DNA of 64,000 nt from a virus: the IMG/VR virus record IMGVR_UViG_3300028840_002150, positions 38,421 to 102,420 of that record. One strand, written 5' to 3'. Positions within the stretch are counted from its first letter, which is position 1. Each line of letters begins with the position of its first letter. The notes below the pieces were generated by a model that did not search any database, was not told the origin of the DNA, and was given only the letters and a program-made list of their open reading frames with translations. The position numbers were made by a program, and so were the translations under genes. Shown piece by piece: positions 57,757 to 64,000 of this stretch.

Positions 57757-58061
57757 GCTTTGGCTGGTACGCTCAAAAACGGTGCAGCAAGTGTCGGGCA
57801 AGGAAGTTGCTTGCCGAATTTACACGGTGCGATCGATACGCCGACGGCCACGAATCTTGGTGCAAGGCGTGCAAGAGACAGCACCGCAAAAATCGGTACC
57901 GGTATAACCCGACGCACCGGGACGCGGAAAACTACGCAGACAAAGTGCTCCGACAACGCCGCTACATTGAAAGTCGGTTGTCGGCATTCGACGCAACGGA
58001 GCACGAGGACGAAGTGTACTTTGCCGCAGCGGAGGCTGCGTGCTGGGTGGAGGTGGATTGA
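57753..58061 (+). CDS. Zinc-finger (endonuclease VII-like) protein, 102 aa
   Basis: CSKCRARKLLAEFTRC (about residues 11-26) and WCKACKRQHRKNRYR (about 36-50) form the CxxC...CxxC zinc site seen in phage endonuclease VII and HNH-like proteins. The catalytic region is not clearly present. GGAGGAG precedes the ATG. Confidence 0.72.
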   Translation: MSFGWYAQKRCSKCRARKLLAEFTRCDRYADGHESWCKACKRQHRKNRYRYNPTHRDAENYADKVLRQRRYIESRLSAFDATEHEDEVYFAAAEAACWVEVD

Positions 58062-58588
58062 ATGACACGCGGGGCGAGCGGCTCGAAGAATCGGTTGGAC
58101 CGATCCTGTCAAACCGGGCTGGCTTACCGGGGTTCGTGGCCCCGGCGCCCCACTTACCGGGAAACGTCCCTGGTAACAGGTAGTTTAGGCATATGAAACC
58201 TGGCGCGATGACAAGCGCGAATTATCCCAAGCCCGTGGCGGTGTGAGGCCGCCATTGCAACAGGATGGAACGCGATGTACCCCGTGCAAGACCTTTCGGC
58301 CGCTTATCCCATAACGCGGCGCTCAGTGACCACGACTTTCGGTGGGCGACCGGCCAGTTGGAGGCTGGTTAGCAGTCAAACGAGAAAGGTGCGTGCCGTG
58401 GACCGACATCCCAGACAACACCCAAGCATCGGCGGGTGGGGAGACGCGAGAGACGGCGGGCCGGCGGGACGCTGCCGGATAGCCAAGTACATCGAGCGGG
58501 TTCGAGGCCCGCGGTTGCAATTCGGCGGCTTACGCAGATGGGCCGTCGGCTACTACTTTTTGCTCGCCGTTCGTTGCGGCGGGCGTTT
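58062..58588 (+). other. 527-bp gene-free, hairpin-rich stretch
   Basis: No convincing gene. It holds several 5-6 bp stems with 7-nt loops: at 58123-58141 (loop TTCGTGG), 58238-58254 (loop TGTGAGG), 58496-58512 (loop TTCGAGG) and 58565-58581 (loop TTCGTTG). They look like isolated tRNA T-arms, but I could not complete cloverleaves for them. Possibly degenerate tRNAs or a structured RNA. Confidence 0.5.
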
Positions 58589-58672
58589 GTGTGAGTGGTG
58601 AAACGGTATCACTCCGGGTTAGACGCATAAAAGTCTAGCTCGGCGTTTCGGGTTCGAATCCCGGCTCACGCT
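58589..58672 (+). tRNA. tRNA-like gene with an 11-bp anticodon stem (CAU in loop)
   Basis: Acceptor GTGTGAG (58589-58595) pairs with CTCACGC (58665-58671). The D-arm is GTGA-AACGGTA-TCAC, the variable loop CGTT, and the T-arm TCGGG-TTCGAAT-CCCGG, all canonical. The anticodon stem CCGGG/CTCGG (58614-58618 with 58639-58643) continues for six more pairs into an 8-nt loop GCATAAAA that contains CAT. Normal tRNAs have 5 pairs and a 7-nt loop. CCA is not encoded; a T-rich tract follows. It may be non-translating or a decoy. Confidence 0.7.
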
Positions 58673-58725
58673 TTTACTTTTTGGGTAGCCCAGGCCAAAG
58701 CGGCGTTAGCCGTGTAGGTAGGCCA

Positions 58726-58757
58726 CGGGCGGCATGCTCTACCGGGCATGCCGCCCG
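58726..58757 (+). repeat. 12-bp perfect hairpin before the HNH gene
   Basis: CGGGCGGCATGC pairs with GCATGCCGCCCG around an 8-nt loop. No T tract follows. It lies 28 bp upstream of the HNH start and could control its expression or be an RNA-processing site. Confidence 0.7.
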
Positions 58758-58784
58758 CCTGTACGCAACCGAAAGCCGCTGGTC

Positions 58785-59186
58785 ATGGCTCGATTATCAA
58801 CCGCAACTCGCCGCATGTACGCCGACTTCATGGCGGAGTTCCCGTACTGTATGCGGTGCGGATACATGCCGGACCGGGAATGGCGCGGCTGGATGTGGAA
58901 CCGATTGGACAACGCCCATATTCTCGGCGGGTGTTGCCGCACGCATGACCGCAGAAATCTATTGCGGCTATGCGACGGGTGCCACCGGTCGGAACGGGCC
59001 CAGGTAGTGATAGAGCCGGGCCTATACGTGCCGAAGTTGACATTGGCCGGCAAGCTGTGGCTAAAGGCCGAATATGACCCGGACCATTGGGACCCGGATT
59101 ACTTGCGTCGTATCGGGGTCAAGCAATGGTTGCCGCATCCAATTCGTCCAAAGCCGTTGCCAGAATTGGCATGGGGAAGGTTATGA
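58785..59186 (+). CDS. HNH-type zinc endonuclease-like protein, 133 aa
   Basis: YCMRCGYMPD (about residues 21-30), then LDNAHILGG with the catalytic-type His (about residue 46), RTHDRRNLL and CDGCHRSE (about 66-73) form an HNH-like core with its CxxC zinc. Free-standing HNH proteins in phages act as homing endonucleases or packaging nicks. Weak Shine-Dalgarno; an ATG at 58734 is an alternative. A strong hairpin lies just upstream. Confidence 0.75.
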   Translation: MARLSTATRRMYADFMAEFPYCMRCGYMPDREWRGWMWNRLDNAHILGGCCRTHDRRNLLRLCDGCHRSERAQVVIEPGLYVPKLTLAGKLWLKAEYDPDHWDPDYLRRIGVKQWLPHPIRPKPLPELAWGRL

Positions 59187-59395
59187 CACCGGACCAAATC
59201 TGGCGGCAACTTGTGGCGAAGCAACCCAGGCTATCCGATGAGTCGTCTACCGTCACAATCGACGGGCGGAATTTGCGCTCGATAATTCGGCAGGCGTGGG
59301 AGCACGGCGAACGTGAAGGAAGGCGGCGGGAAAGATCGAATCAGAGGACGGAGTTCGATTTTTTAGGCGATTTACTGAGGGGTGGTAATGGCTGA
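59183..59395 (+). CDS. Hypothetical basic protein, 70 aa
   Basis: ATG 59183 overlaps the preceding stop, with GGGGAAGG upstream. Helical with a central arginine-rich EREGRRRERSNQR segment. No family recognised. Confidence 0.7.
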   Translation: MTPDQIWRQLVAKQPRLSDESSTVTIDGRNLRSIIRQAWEHGEREGRRRERSNQRTEFDFLGDLLRGGNG

Positions 59396-60434
59396 AACAA
59401 CGAATATCGCTTGGACGGATGTGACGTTTAATCCATGGATTGGATGCTCTCACGCGAAGATACCTGGGGCCGACAAGCCACATCCTGGGTGCCTACATTG
59501 CTATGCGTGTGCGCAGTCTGCCCGGTTTGGCGTGAAGTGGGGGCCGAATGGTACGCGTCGCAAAACATCGGATGCGTACTGGCGGAAGCCGCTCAAGTGG
59601 AATCGGGACGAACTCAAGAGGCAGGGCAGGCGAATCCAGGCCCCGAAGCTGCGCCGCCCCCGCGTGTTCCCGTCCCTCATGGATCCGTTCGAGGACCGGG
59701 ATGGTCCGATACTGGATCATCACGGCGATAGGTTGTGCTTGATTCATGGAGAAGGTCACGCGGCCGGCTACGACGGCTACCGATACGTGGTTGCGCGTGG
59801 ACGATCGTCCTACGCGTGCATGGCTGAAATGGACCACCTTCGCCGCGACTTCTTCGCGCTGATCGACCAGACGCCGAACCTGGATTGGATTCTACTGACG
59901 AAGAGGCCGCAGAACATTCGGCGGATGTGGCCGAGTCGTTCTGAAGAGATCGAATTTGGCGCGTACGCGAAAGCGTTTCCACTACACGAAGCGCATCGCG
60001 CTGATTGCAGCGACTTCTATCGCCCGAACGTCTGGATCTTGTATTCCGCCTCCGACCAGGAATCCCTGGAATCCGGGTTGCCGCACCTGCTGGCTTGCCG
60101 GGATCTAGCTCCCGTTATCGGGCTCAGCTTGGAGCCGCTTATCGCGCCGATTGCGTTTGACGACGAATACCTGCAGGACGTGCTAAGGCGTTTAATTGAT
60201 TGGGTAATCATTGGCGGTGAGAGCGGACCAAAAGCCCGCCCGTGCCCTTGGCATACCTACATTCGCCCTATCGTTCAACAGTGCCAAGCGGCTAACGTGC
60301 CAGTGTTCGTCAAGCAGTTGGGAAGCCACACGGCGAAGGGGCTCGACTGGCAACATCCCAAAGGCGCGGATCCGTCAGAATGGCCCGAAGACCTGCGAGT
60401 TCAGCAATACCCCTTTCAAGGAGCGACGATATGA
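59388..60434 (+). CDS. DUF5131 (phage Gp37/Gp68) family protein, 348 aa
   Basis: The N-terminal TNIAWTDVTFNPWIGCSHAK and PGCLHCYA with three cysteines, then LDWILLTKRPQNI and WVIIGGESGPKARPCPWHTY, are the signature of DUF5131. The CxxC arrangement and TIM-barrel-like pattern have suggested a radical-SAM-like fold, but the reaction is not known. It is widespread in phages and prophages. GAGGGGTGG precedes the chosen ATG; it overlaps the preceding gene by 8 bp. Confidence 0.88.
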   Translation: MAETTNIAWTDVTFNPWIGCSHAKIPGADKPHPGCLHCYACAQSARFGVKWGPNGTRRKTSDAYWRKPLKWNRDELKRQGRRIQAPKLRRPRVFPSLMDPFEDRDGPILDHHGDRLCLIHGEGHAAGYDGYRYVVARGRSSYACMAEMDHLRRDFFALIDQTPNLDWILLTKRPQNIRRMWPSRSEEIEFGAYAKAFPLHEAHRADCSDFYRPNVWILYSASDQESLESGLPHLLACRDLAPVIGLSLEPLIAPIAFDDEYLQDVLRRLIDWVIIGGESGPKARPCPWHTYIRPIVQQCQAANVPVFVKQLGSHTAKGLDWQHPKGADPSEWPEDLRVQQYPFQGATI

Positions 60435-60988
60435 CAGAGTTTCATGTTGGTTACGTTGGCAAGCGGCGGGACGGGAAGCGGGCGCATTGCATCGAAACAA
60501 GCACCTGCGCGGCACAATGGGCGACGCCGCACATAACGAAAACATTCTGGACCACGCTGAACGGCAAGTACGCCAAACACGGGCCGGACAGTATTTGCGA
60601 CATCATCGGCCCGTGGAAAGAACCGGAACCGGATCCGCCGCCGGTGGACTGGTCGAAGCCGCTTCAGACGACCGAAGGCGTACCGGCCACGCTGGTGTAC
60701 ACCGACGAGCACAATTACGTGATTTATCGTCGTCTTCTCGTCATTCACTCGACAATAGAAGGCGATAAAAGCGGTTGGTTCGAGGAAGACGGAAAGCACA
60801 GCCTGTCGCGTTACAACATCGTCAACGTCCCCGAGCCCGAACCGCAGCGATTGGTGCGGTATTTCAATATGTACCCTGGTTGCGTCGGTTTCGTTTACGA
60901 CTGTCGCAAGGACGCGGACAACGAGGCCGTTGAGGGTCGCATCGCCTGTAAACGCGTAGAGTTTACCGCGGGCGAGTGGGACGACTGA
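60431..60988 (+). CDS. Hypothetical protein, 185 aa
   Basis: AAGGAG precedes ATG 60431, which overlaps the DUF5131 stop. Residues 1-55 contain a small alpha/beta part; a proline-rich linker (KEPEPDPPPVD) leads to a beta-rich second domain (75-185). No family recognised. Confidence 0.72.
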   Translation: MTEFHVGYVGKRRDGKRAHCIETSTCAAQWATPHITKTFWTTLNGKYAKHGPDSICDIIGPWKEPEPDPPPVDWSKPLQTTEGVPATLVYTDEHNYVIYRRLLVIHSTIEGDKSGWFEEDGKHSLSRYNIVNVPEPEPQRLVRYFNMYPGCVGFVYDCRKDADNEAVEGRIACKRVEFTAGEWDD

Positions 60989-61003
60989 TAAGGGACAATA
61001 ACC

Positions 61004-61207
61004 ATGACGGATTACGAAGACATCGTGCCCCAATACGAAAGCGAAATCAGGAGAGATCCGCGCACCGGGGCACAGGTGGTAACGGTGTGGCGGGACGGGG
61101 TGGGGGTGTCGAGGCGGCTGGACGGGCGCCCAATTGAGCCTGACCGGTCAGACGACGAAGACGAAAGGAGACGCAGGCATGAGCGGATTAAGCAAAGAGC
61201 AGATTGA
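61004..61207 (+). CDS. Hypothetical protein, 67 aa
   Basis: Begins MTDYEDIVPQYESE; the end is rich in Asp/Glu/Arg. Overlaps the next gene by 29 bp. No family recognised. Confidence 0.65.
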   Translation: MTDYEDIVPQYESEIRRDPRTGAQVVTVWRDGVGVSRRLDGRPIEPDRSDDEDERRRRHERIKQRAD

Positions 61208-61478
61208 AAGGATGTTGCGGGACGCGGACGTAATGAAATCGCTTGCAAAAAGAGGTTACGTTGTGCGAGCCGCAAAAAATGCAGAAGACGTTGTTCGCCA
61301 CGTCAAGGCATTAGCGGCCGAAGTGGAGCGGTTGCGGCAAGCATGTTCGATGGCCGTAAGAAAATTAAGCTGCGTGTCAATTGAGCGAATGGTAAACTGC
61401 GTTCCCGAAATTTTACGCGAGTGCGACCGGCAGGCGATAGAAATACTGCTGGAGGCATTGCACGGCAAGGAAGAATAA
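61179..61478 (+). CDS. Hypothetical helical protein, 99 aa
   Basis: AAAGGAG precedes ATG 61179. Three helices, one coiled-coil-like (VVRHVKALAAEVERLRQAC); four cysteines in the second half. No family recognised. Confidence 0.72.
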   Translation: MSGLSKEQIERMLRDADVMKSLAKRGYVVRAAKNAEDVVRHVKALAAEVERLRQACSMAVRKLSCVSIERMVNCVPEILRECDRQAIEILLEALHGKEE

Positions 61479-61520
61479 ATTATCAGCGAGACCACAAGCT
61501 AAGTTGGCAGTAGGGGCGAC

Positions 61521-61787
61521 ATGTTTAAGATCGGCAGTACGGTCTACAACCTGGACACCTTGGAGTCCGGCGAATTACGCAACGTCACGCGCAAAAACGC
61601 GGTGGTGCGGCTTCCGACAGGACGCCGCGCGTATTGGGCACCGGACCGCGTGGCCACCGGCCTACACAAGTGCTCCGGGTGCGGTAAGCCGATTCGACCG
61701 GGCGGCTGCCGGCAGGCGGGAACTGGGCGGTTTGCCGTGCCGGTGTGCGCGGAGTGTGACCTGCAGGACCGCTTGCAACCGGACTAA
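61521..61787 (+). CDS. Zinc-ribbon protein, 88 aa
   Basis: An N-terminal SH3-like strand set (FKIGSTVYNLDTLESGELRN), then CSGCGKPI (about residues 51-58) and CAECD (about 76-80) as a zinc ribbon. GGGGC upstream. Function unknown. Confidence 0.72.
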   Translation: MFKIGSTVYNLDTLESGELRNVTRKNAVVRLPTGRRAYWAPDRVATGLHKCSGCGKPIRPGGCRQAGTGRFAVPVCAECDLQDRLQPD

Positions 61788-61804
61788 GGAAAGGCCCCGG
61801 ACCC

Positions 61805-62017
61805 ATGCGGGCGGACCCCAAGCAACAGCAGCTTTTCGACGCCAGGCCGGAAAAACCGGCTATCCAGCAACCGCTCGCTGTTTATTGCCGGGTTTGCGGC
61901 CGGCGGCTTAGTCATCCCAAATCTAAGGCCGCCGGGGTAGGTCCCGTCTGTAAGCGGCCCGCTCGCACGAAAAAACCGGCACCCGCCCAGCCCCCGCTGA
62001 TACTTGCGGAAAACTAG
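61805..62017 (+). CDS. DUF6011-type zinc protein, 70 aa
   Basis: CRVCGRRLSHPKSKAAGVG followed by PVCKRPA (about residues 28-53) is the same zinc signature as at the end of the protein at 9957. Proline-rich tail. Two separate copies of this domain in one genome. Confidence 0.75.
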   Translation: MRADPKQQQLFDARPEKPAIQQPLAVYCRVCGRRLSHPKSKAAGVGPVCKRPARTKKPAPAQPPLILAEN

Positions 62018-62025
62018 CCGCTACG

Positions 62026-62037
62026 GTAGAGATCCCC
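62026..62037 (+). promoter_or_regulatory. GTAGAGATCCC motif, copy 3
   Basis: GTAGAGATCCCC, 30 bp upstream of the tail gene at 62068, with the flank CTAGCCGCTA shared with copy 2. Confidence 0.5.
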
Positions 62038-62067
62038 GAGAATATCTACACTCAGGGAGCGCCGTGG

Positions 62068-62817
62068 ATGGCCTGCGTTTTCAAGTACGGGAGCTATACC
62101 CACGATGCGGGCACGGTTGGATTGTCCGCATCGCGGGAAGCACTGCGGGACGAGCTGGACCAAATGTGGGCGCACAAGATCCGTTGGGCGCTGGATATTA
62201 CCCTCATTAGCCAGCTATCCGAGGCCGCGGCACGCTCGGCGATAAAAACCAAGCAGGACGCGCTGATCGCCGCCTACGCCGTAGAAAACGTGGACGCGGT
62301 GCTGTACCAACCGGGCGGAAGCACGGCCACGCACCATTCCTTGCTTACGGCCAATACATGGGGCGGCGTGCGAGTTATTCAGCCGCCGAGCTTCACGCAG
62401 TATCGCGGCGCGGAGGGCGTGACCTACGCCACGGCGCAAGCGGTTATCGAGGCGGTTGTGCCGATTAGCGGCTACAACCAAATTTCCAGCTTCACTGAAT
62501 CGGTCAGCTTTGATTGCGACCCGGTAATCGCTCACATTCCCACGAAGATCGGGTTGCCGGTCCGGCAGCGCCTTCGCCAACATCCGGTTTTTCGCGTTCG
62601 CCAAACAGGATCCGCCAAGGGCCGGGACTACACCCCCAGCATCCCGCCGCCGATCTGGCCGGGAGATACTGTCAAGCCAATCGCCCAAAAAACCATCGGG
62701 CATCCGAAACGGATGGGCGACAAACTCTACGACTTCCCCGTCTCGTGGACCTACGAGTTCGAAATGCAATACCAGCCGAGCGGCCTACCGAACCGCTACG
62801 GCGTGACCTACCCGTAA
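62068..62817 (+). CDS. Probable distal tail protein, 249 aa
   Basis: Beta-rich with ALDITLISQLSEAAARSAIK, then FTESVSFDCDPVIAHIPTK and a terminal WTYEFEMQYQPSGLPNRYG. Its place before a spike-like gene suggests a distal tail or hub component. No family recognised. GGGAG upstream; a late-type motif lies before it. Confidence 0.6.
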   Translation: MACVFKYGSYTHDAGTVGLSASREALRDELDQMWAHKIRWALDITLISQLSEAAARSAIKTKQDALIAAYAVENVDAVLYQPGGSTATHHSLLTANTWGGVRVIQPPSFTQYRGAEGVTYATAQAVIEAVVPISGYNQISSFTESVSFDCDPVIAHIPTKIGLPVRQRLRQHPVFRVRQTGSAKGRDYTPSIPPPIWPGDTVKPIAQKTIGHPKRMGDKLYDFPVSWTYEFEMQYQPSGLPNRYGVTYP

Positions 62818-62826
62818 GGATCCGAC

Positions 62827-64000
62827 ATGGCTACCCGCTACTGGATCGGCGACGCCCAGAAAGTCCCCCAGGTTGACACGCTCACGCCGGGCAGTCTAAG
62901 TATCGGGGAAACGCTCACCGTCACGATCAACGGCAAGACCAGCACTCACACGATTACCAGCACCACAATGGCGACCGAGGTGGACGCGTTTGTCGCTACG
63001 TTGGCCGCAATTACGACGATCGAGGAATTCGACGAAATTACTTGGGCGGCCAATTCCGATAGCTCGGCCATTACCGCCACGGGGCCAAGCGACGGAGCGC
63101 CGATCACGATTACCACGTCGGCCAGCGGCGGCGGGGTCACCTTCAGCAAGTCCACCACGACCAGCCCCAGCGGGCCGCACCATTTCGACGAAGCGGACAA
63201 CTGGAGCGGCGGCGCGGTCCCCGTCGATGACGACACCATCGTCTTCGAATCCAACGACGTGGATTGCAAGTACGGTCTGAGCAACGCCAGCACCACGCCG
63301 GCAGAAATCCGGATCGACGCCAGTTATACCGGCAAGATCGGATTGCCGCAGGAAAACGCCAACGGCTACGCGGAATATCGGGAGCGGTATCTGACGCTCG
63401 GCACCGACGGCGACGGCAGCGCAAGTTCGGTAACGGTGCACATCGGCCGCGGCGACGGCAACGGTTCCCGCCGCATCATGCTCAACACGGGCGACAAGCA
63501 GACCAACCTCACCATTCACAACACGGACCGCTCTGAGGACGGCACGACTCCGGCTGTAGTCTGGAAAGGCACCAACGCCAGCAACGCGGTCCAGATTGTC
63601 AAAGGCTCGCTTGGAATCGCCTACTATGCCGGCGAATCGGCCACGGTGCTGACGCTGAAACAAGGGTTCGTGTCCAGTCGAAATTCGGACGCGGAAGTCC
63701 ACGTCGGCGCCGGCGTGACGCTGGGCACCATCGACAAAACTGGCGGCGAGGCCCGTGTCTACTGCGCTACCACTACCGCGGCCTACAACCGCGGCGGCAA
63801 GTTGTGGCTGGAGGGAACGGGAACGCACCCACTGCTGCACGTTACGGGCGGCACCTGCTACGCGAACACCACCGGCACGCTGGGCGATTACGGTTCCATC
63901 ACCGGCTTGACGCAGGCCGATCCCGGCGTGGTTACGTCCGCCGCACACGGGCTATCGTCCGGGGACAAAGTGGTGCTGTCCGCCGTGGTCGGAATGACCG
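62827..64000 (+). CDS. Tail spike/fibre protein, partial, at least 391 aa
   Basis: Open from ATG 62827 to the window end. Residues 1-110 are a Thr-rich beta domain (SIGETLTVTINGKTSTHTIT). A segment HHFDEADNWSGGAVPVDDDT (about 119-138) is typical of phage and surface proteins before a beta-helix. From residue 170 the chain looks like a beta-helix (VTVHIGRGDGNGS, VHVGAGVTLGTIDKTGG). Probably a receptor-binding spike. The C-terminus is not in the window. Confidence 0.75.
   Translation, partial: MATRYWIGDAQKVPQVDTLTPGSLSIGETLTVTINGKTSTHTITSTTMATEVDAFVATLAAITTIEEFDEITWAANSDSSAITATGPSDGAPITITTSASGGGVTFSKSTTTSPSGPHHFDEADNWSGGAVPVDDDTIVFESNDVDCKYGLSNASTTPAEIRIDASYTGKIGLPQENANGYAEYRERYLTLGTDGDGSASSVTVHIGRGDGNGSRRIMLNTGDKQTNLTIHNTDRSEDGTTPAVVWKGTNASNAVQIVKGSLGIAYYAGESATVLTLKQGFVSSRNSDAEVHVGAGVTLGTIDKTGGEARVYCATTTAAYNRGGKLWLEGTGTHPLLHVTGGTCYANTTGTLGDYGSITGLTQADPGVVTSAAHGLSSGDKVVLSAVVGMT

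Noticed and set aside
58275-58601. 108-codon + strand open frame before the tRNA-like gene
   Set aside because: Weak start, overlaps the tRNA-like gene, runs through several hairpins, and the composition is Arg/Gly-rich without structure.
62896-63948. 350-codon minus-strand open frame
   Set aside because: Antisense to the spike protein, whose + frame is open from 62827 to the edge with typical beta-helix content and a better start.
1-64000. Integrase, attachment site or excisionase
   Set aside because: No tyrosine or serine recombinase motifs were found; the small HTH at 20139 is too short to be one. Temperate lifestyle is therefore not claimed.

Overview
The window is one continuous stretch of a tailed double-stranded DNA bacteriophage, or a prophage of the same type. 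It encodes a large terminase, portal, MuF-like protein, prohead protease/scaffold, major capsid, tail tube, tail chaperone pair, tape measure, DnaB helicase and at least four DNA methyltransferases. The tail tube and a 1108-residue tape measure occur without a recognisable sheath or contractile baseplate, which points to a long non-contractile (siphovirus-type) tail. No integrase was recognised, so lysogeny is unproven. The host is not identifiable with certainty. The GC-rich coding, a lipoprotein with TPRs and several small secreted proteins are reminiscent of Planctomycetes and their phages, but this is a low-confidence inference. Almost every gene is on the + strand; the only convincing minus-strand genes are a TPR lipoprotein and a ribbon-helix-helix-like protein at 52.7-53.7 kb.

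Layout. 0-10.4 kb: about 30 small genes, many without recognisable function (zinc ribbons, a DUF4942 protein, a DUF6011 zinc protein), in short units. Most units have their own copy of a shared promoter-like element, a CA-rich leader, a strong Shine-Dalgarno and often a terminator. 10.5-14.4 kb: ParB/methyltransferase fusion, probable small terminase and large terminase. 14.4-20.3 kb: small genes, an apparent inserted cassette (14.70-15.96 kb), a large methyltransferase and a Dam-type methyltransferase. 20.3-34.7 kb: portal fused to HAD-like and RelA/SpoT-like domains, a GNAT/pyrophosphatase polyvalent protein, MuF-like protein, an odd methyltransferase, protease/scaffold, two decoration-type proteins and the major capsid protein. 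34.7-39.4 kb: an island of membrane and exported proteins with two papain-fold hydrolases, the best candidate for a lysis/envelope module. 39.5-52.7 kb: connector, adhesin/fibre, tail tube, chaperones and tape measure. 52.7-53.7 kb: minus-strand accessory genes. 53.8-57.8 kb: replication genes. 58.1-58.7 kb: structured non-coding DNA ending in a tRNA-like gene with an abnormal anticodon arm. 58.8-62.0 kb: HNH, DUF5131 and small genes. 62.0 kb to the end: tail/spike proteins, the last running off the window.

How it works together. The clearest new signal is regulatory. A 17-bp palindrome (GATATTnnnnnAATATC), followed after exactly 15 bp by AATAACC-type sequence, recurs 14 times in two-part form, and the palindrome occurs alone at six more places. 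It looks like a phage-specific promoter/operator regulon covering the early genes, the replication genes and some late genes. Two 3' untranslated regions carry inverted copies of the shared leader just before intrinsic terminators, which could give antisense RNAs against the whole leader family. One promoter copy sits in frame inside the portal-RelA fusion, suggesting an internal promoter or the scar of a gene fusion. A second shared motif (GTAGAGATCCC) precedes three late blocks.
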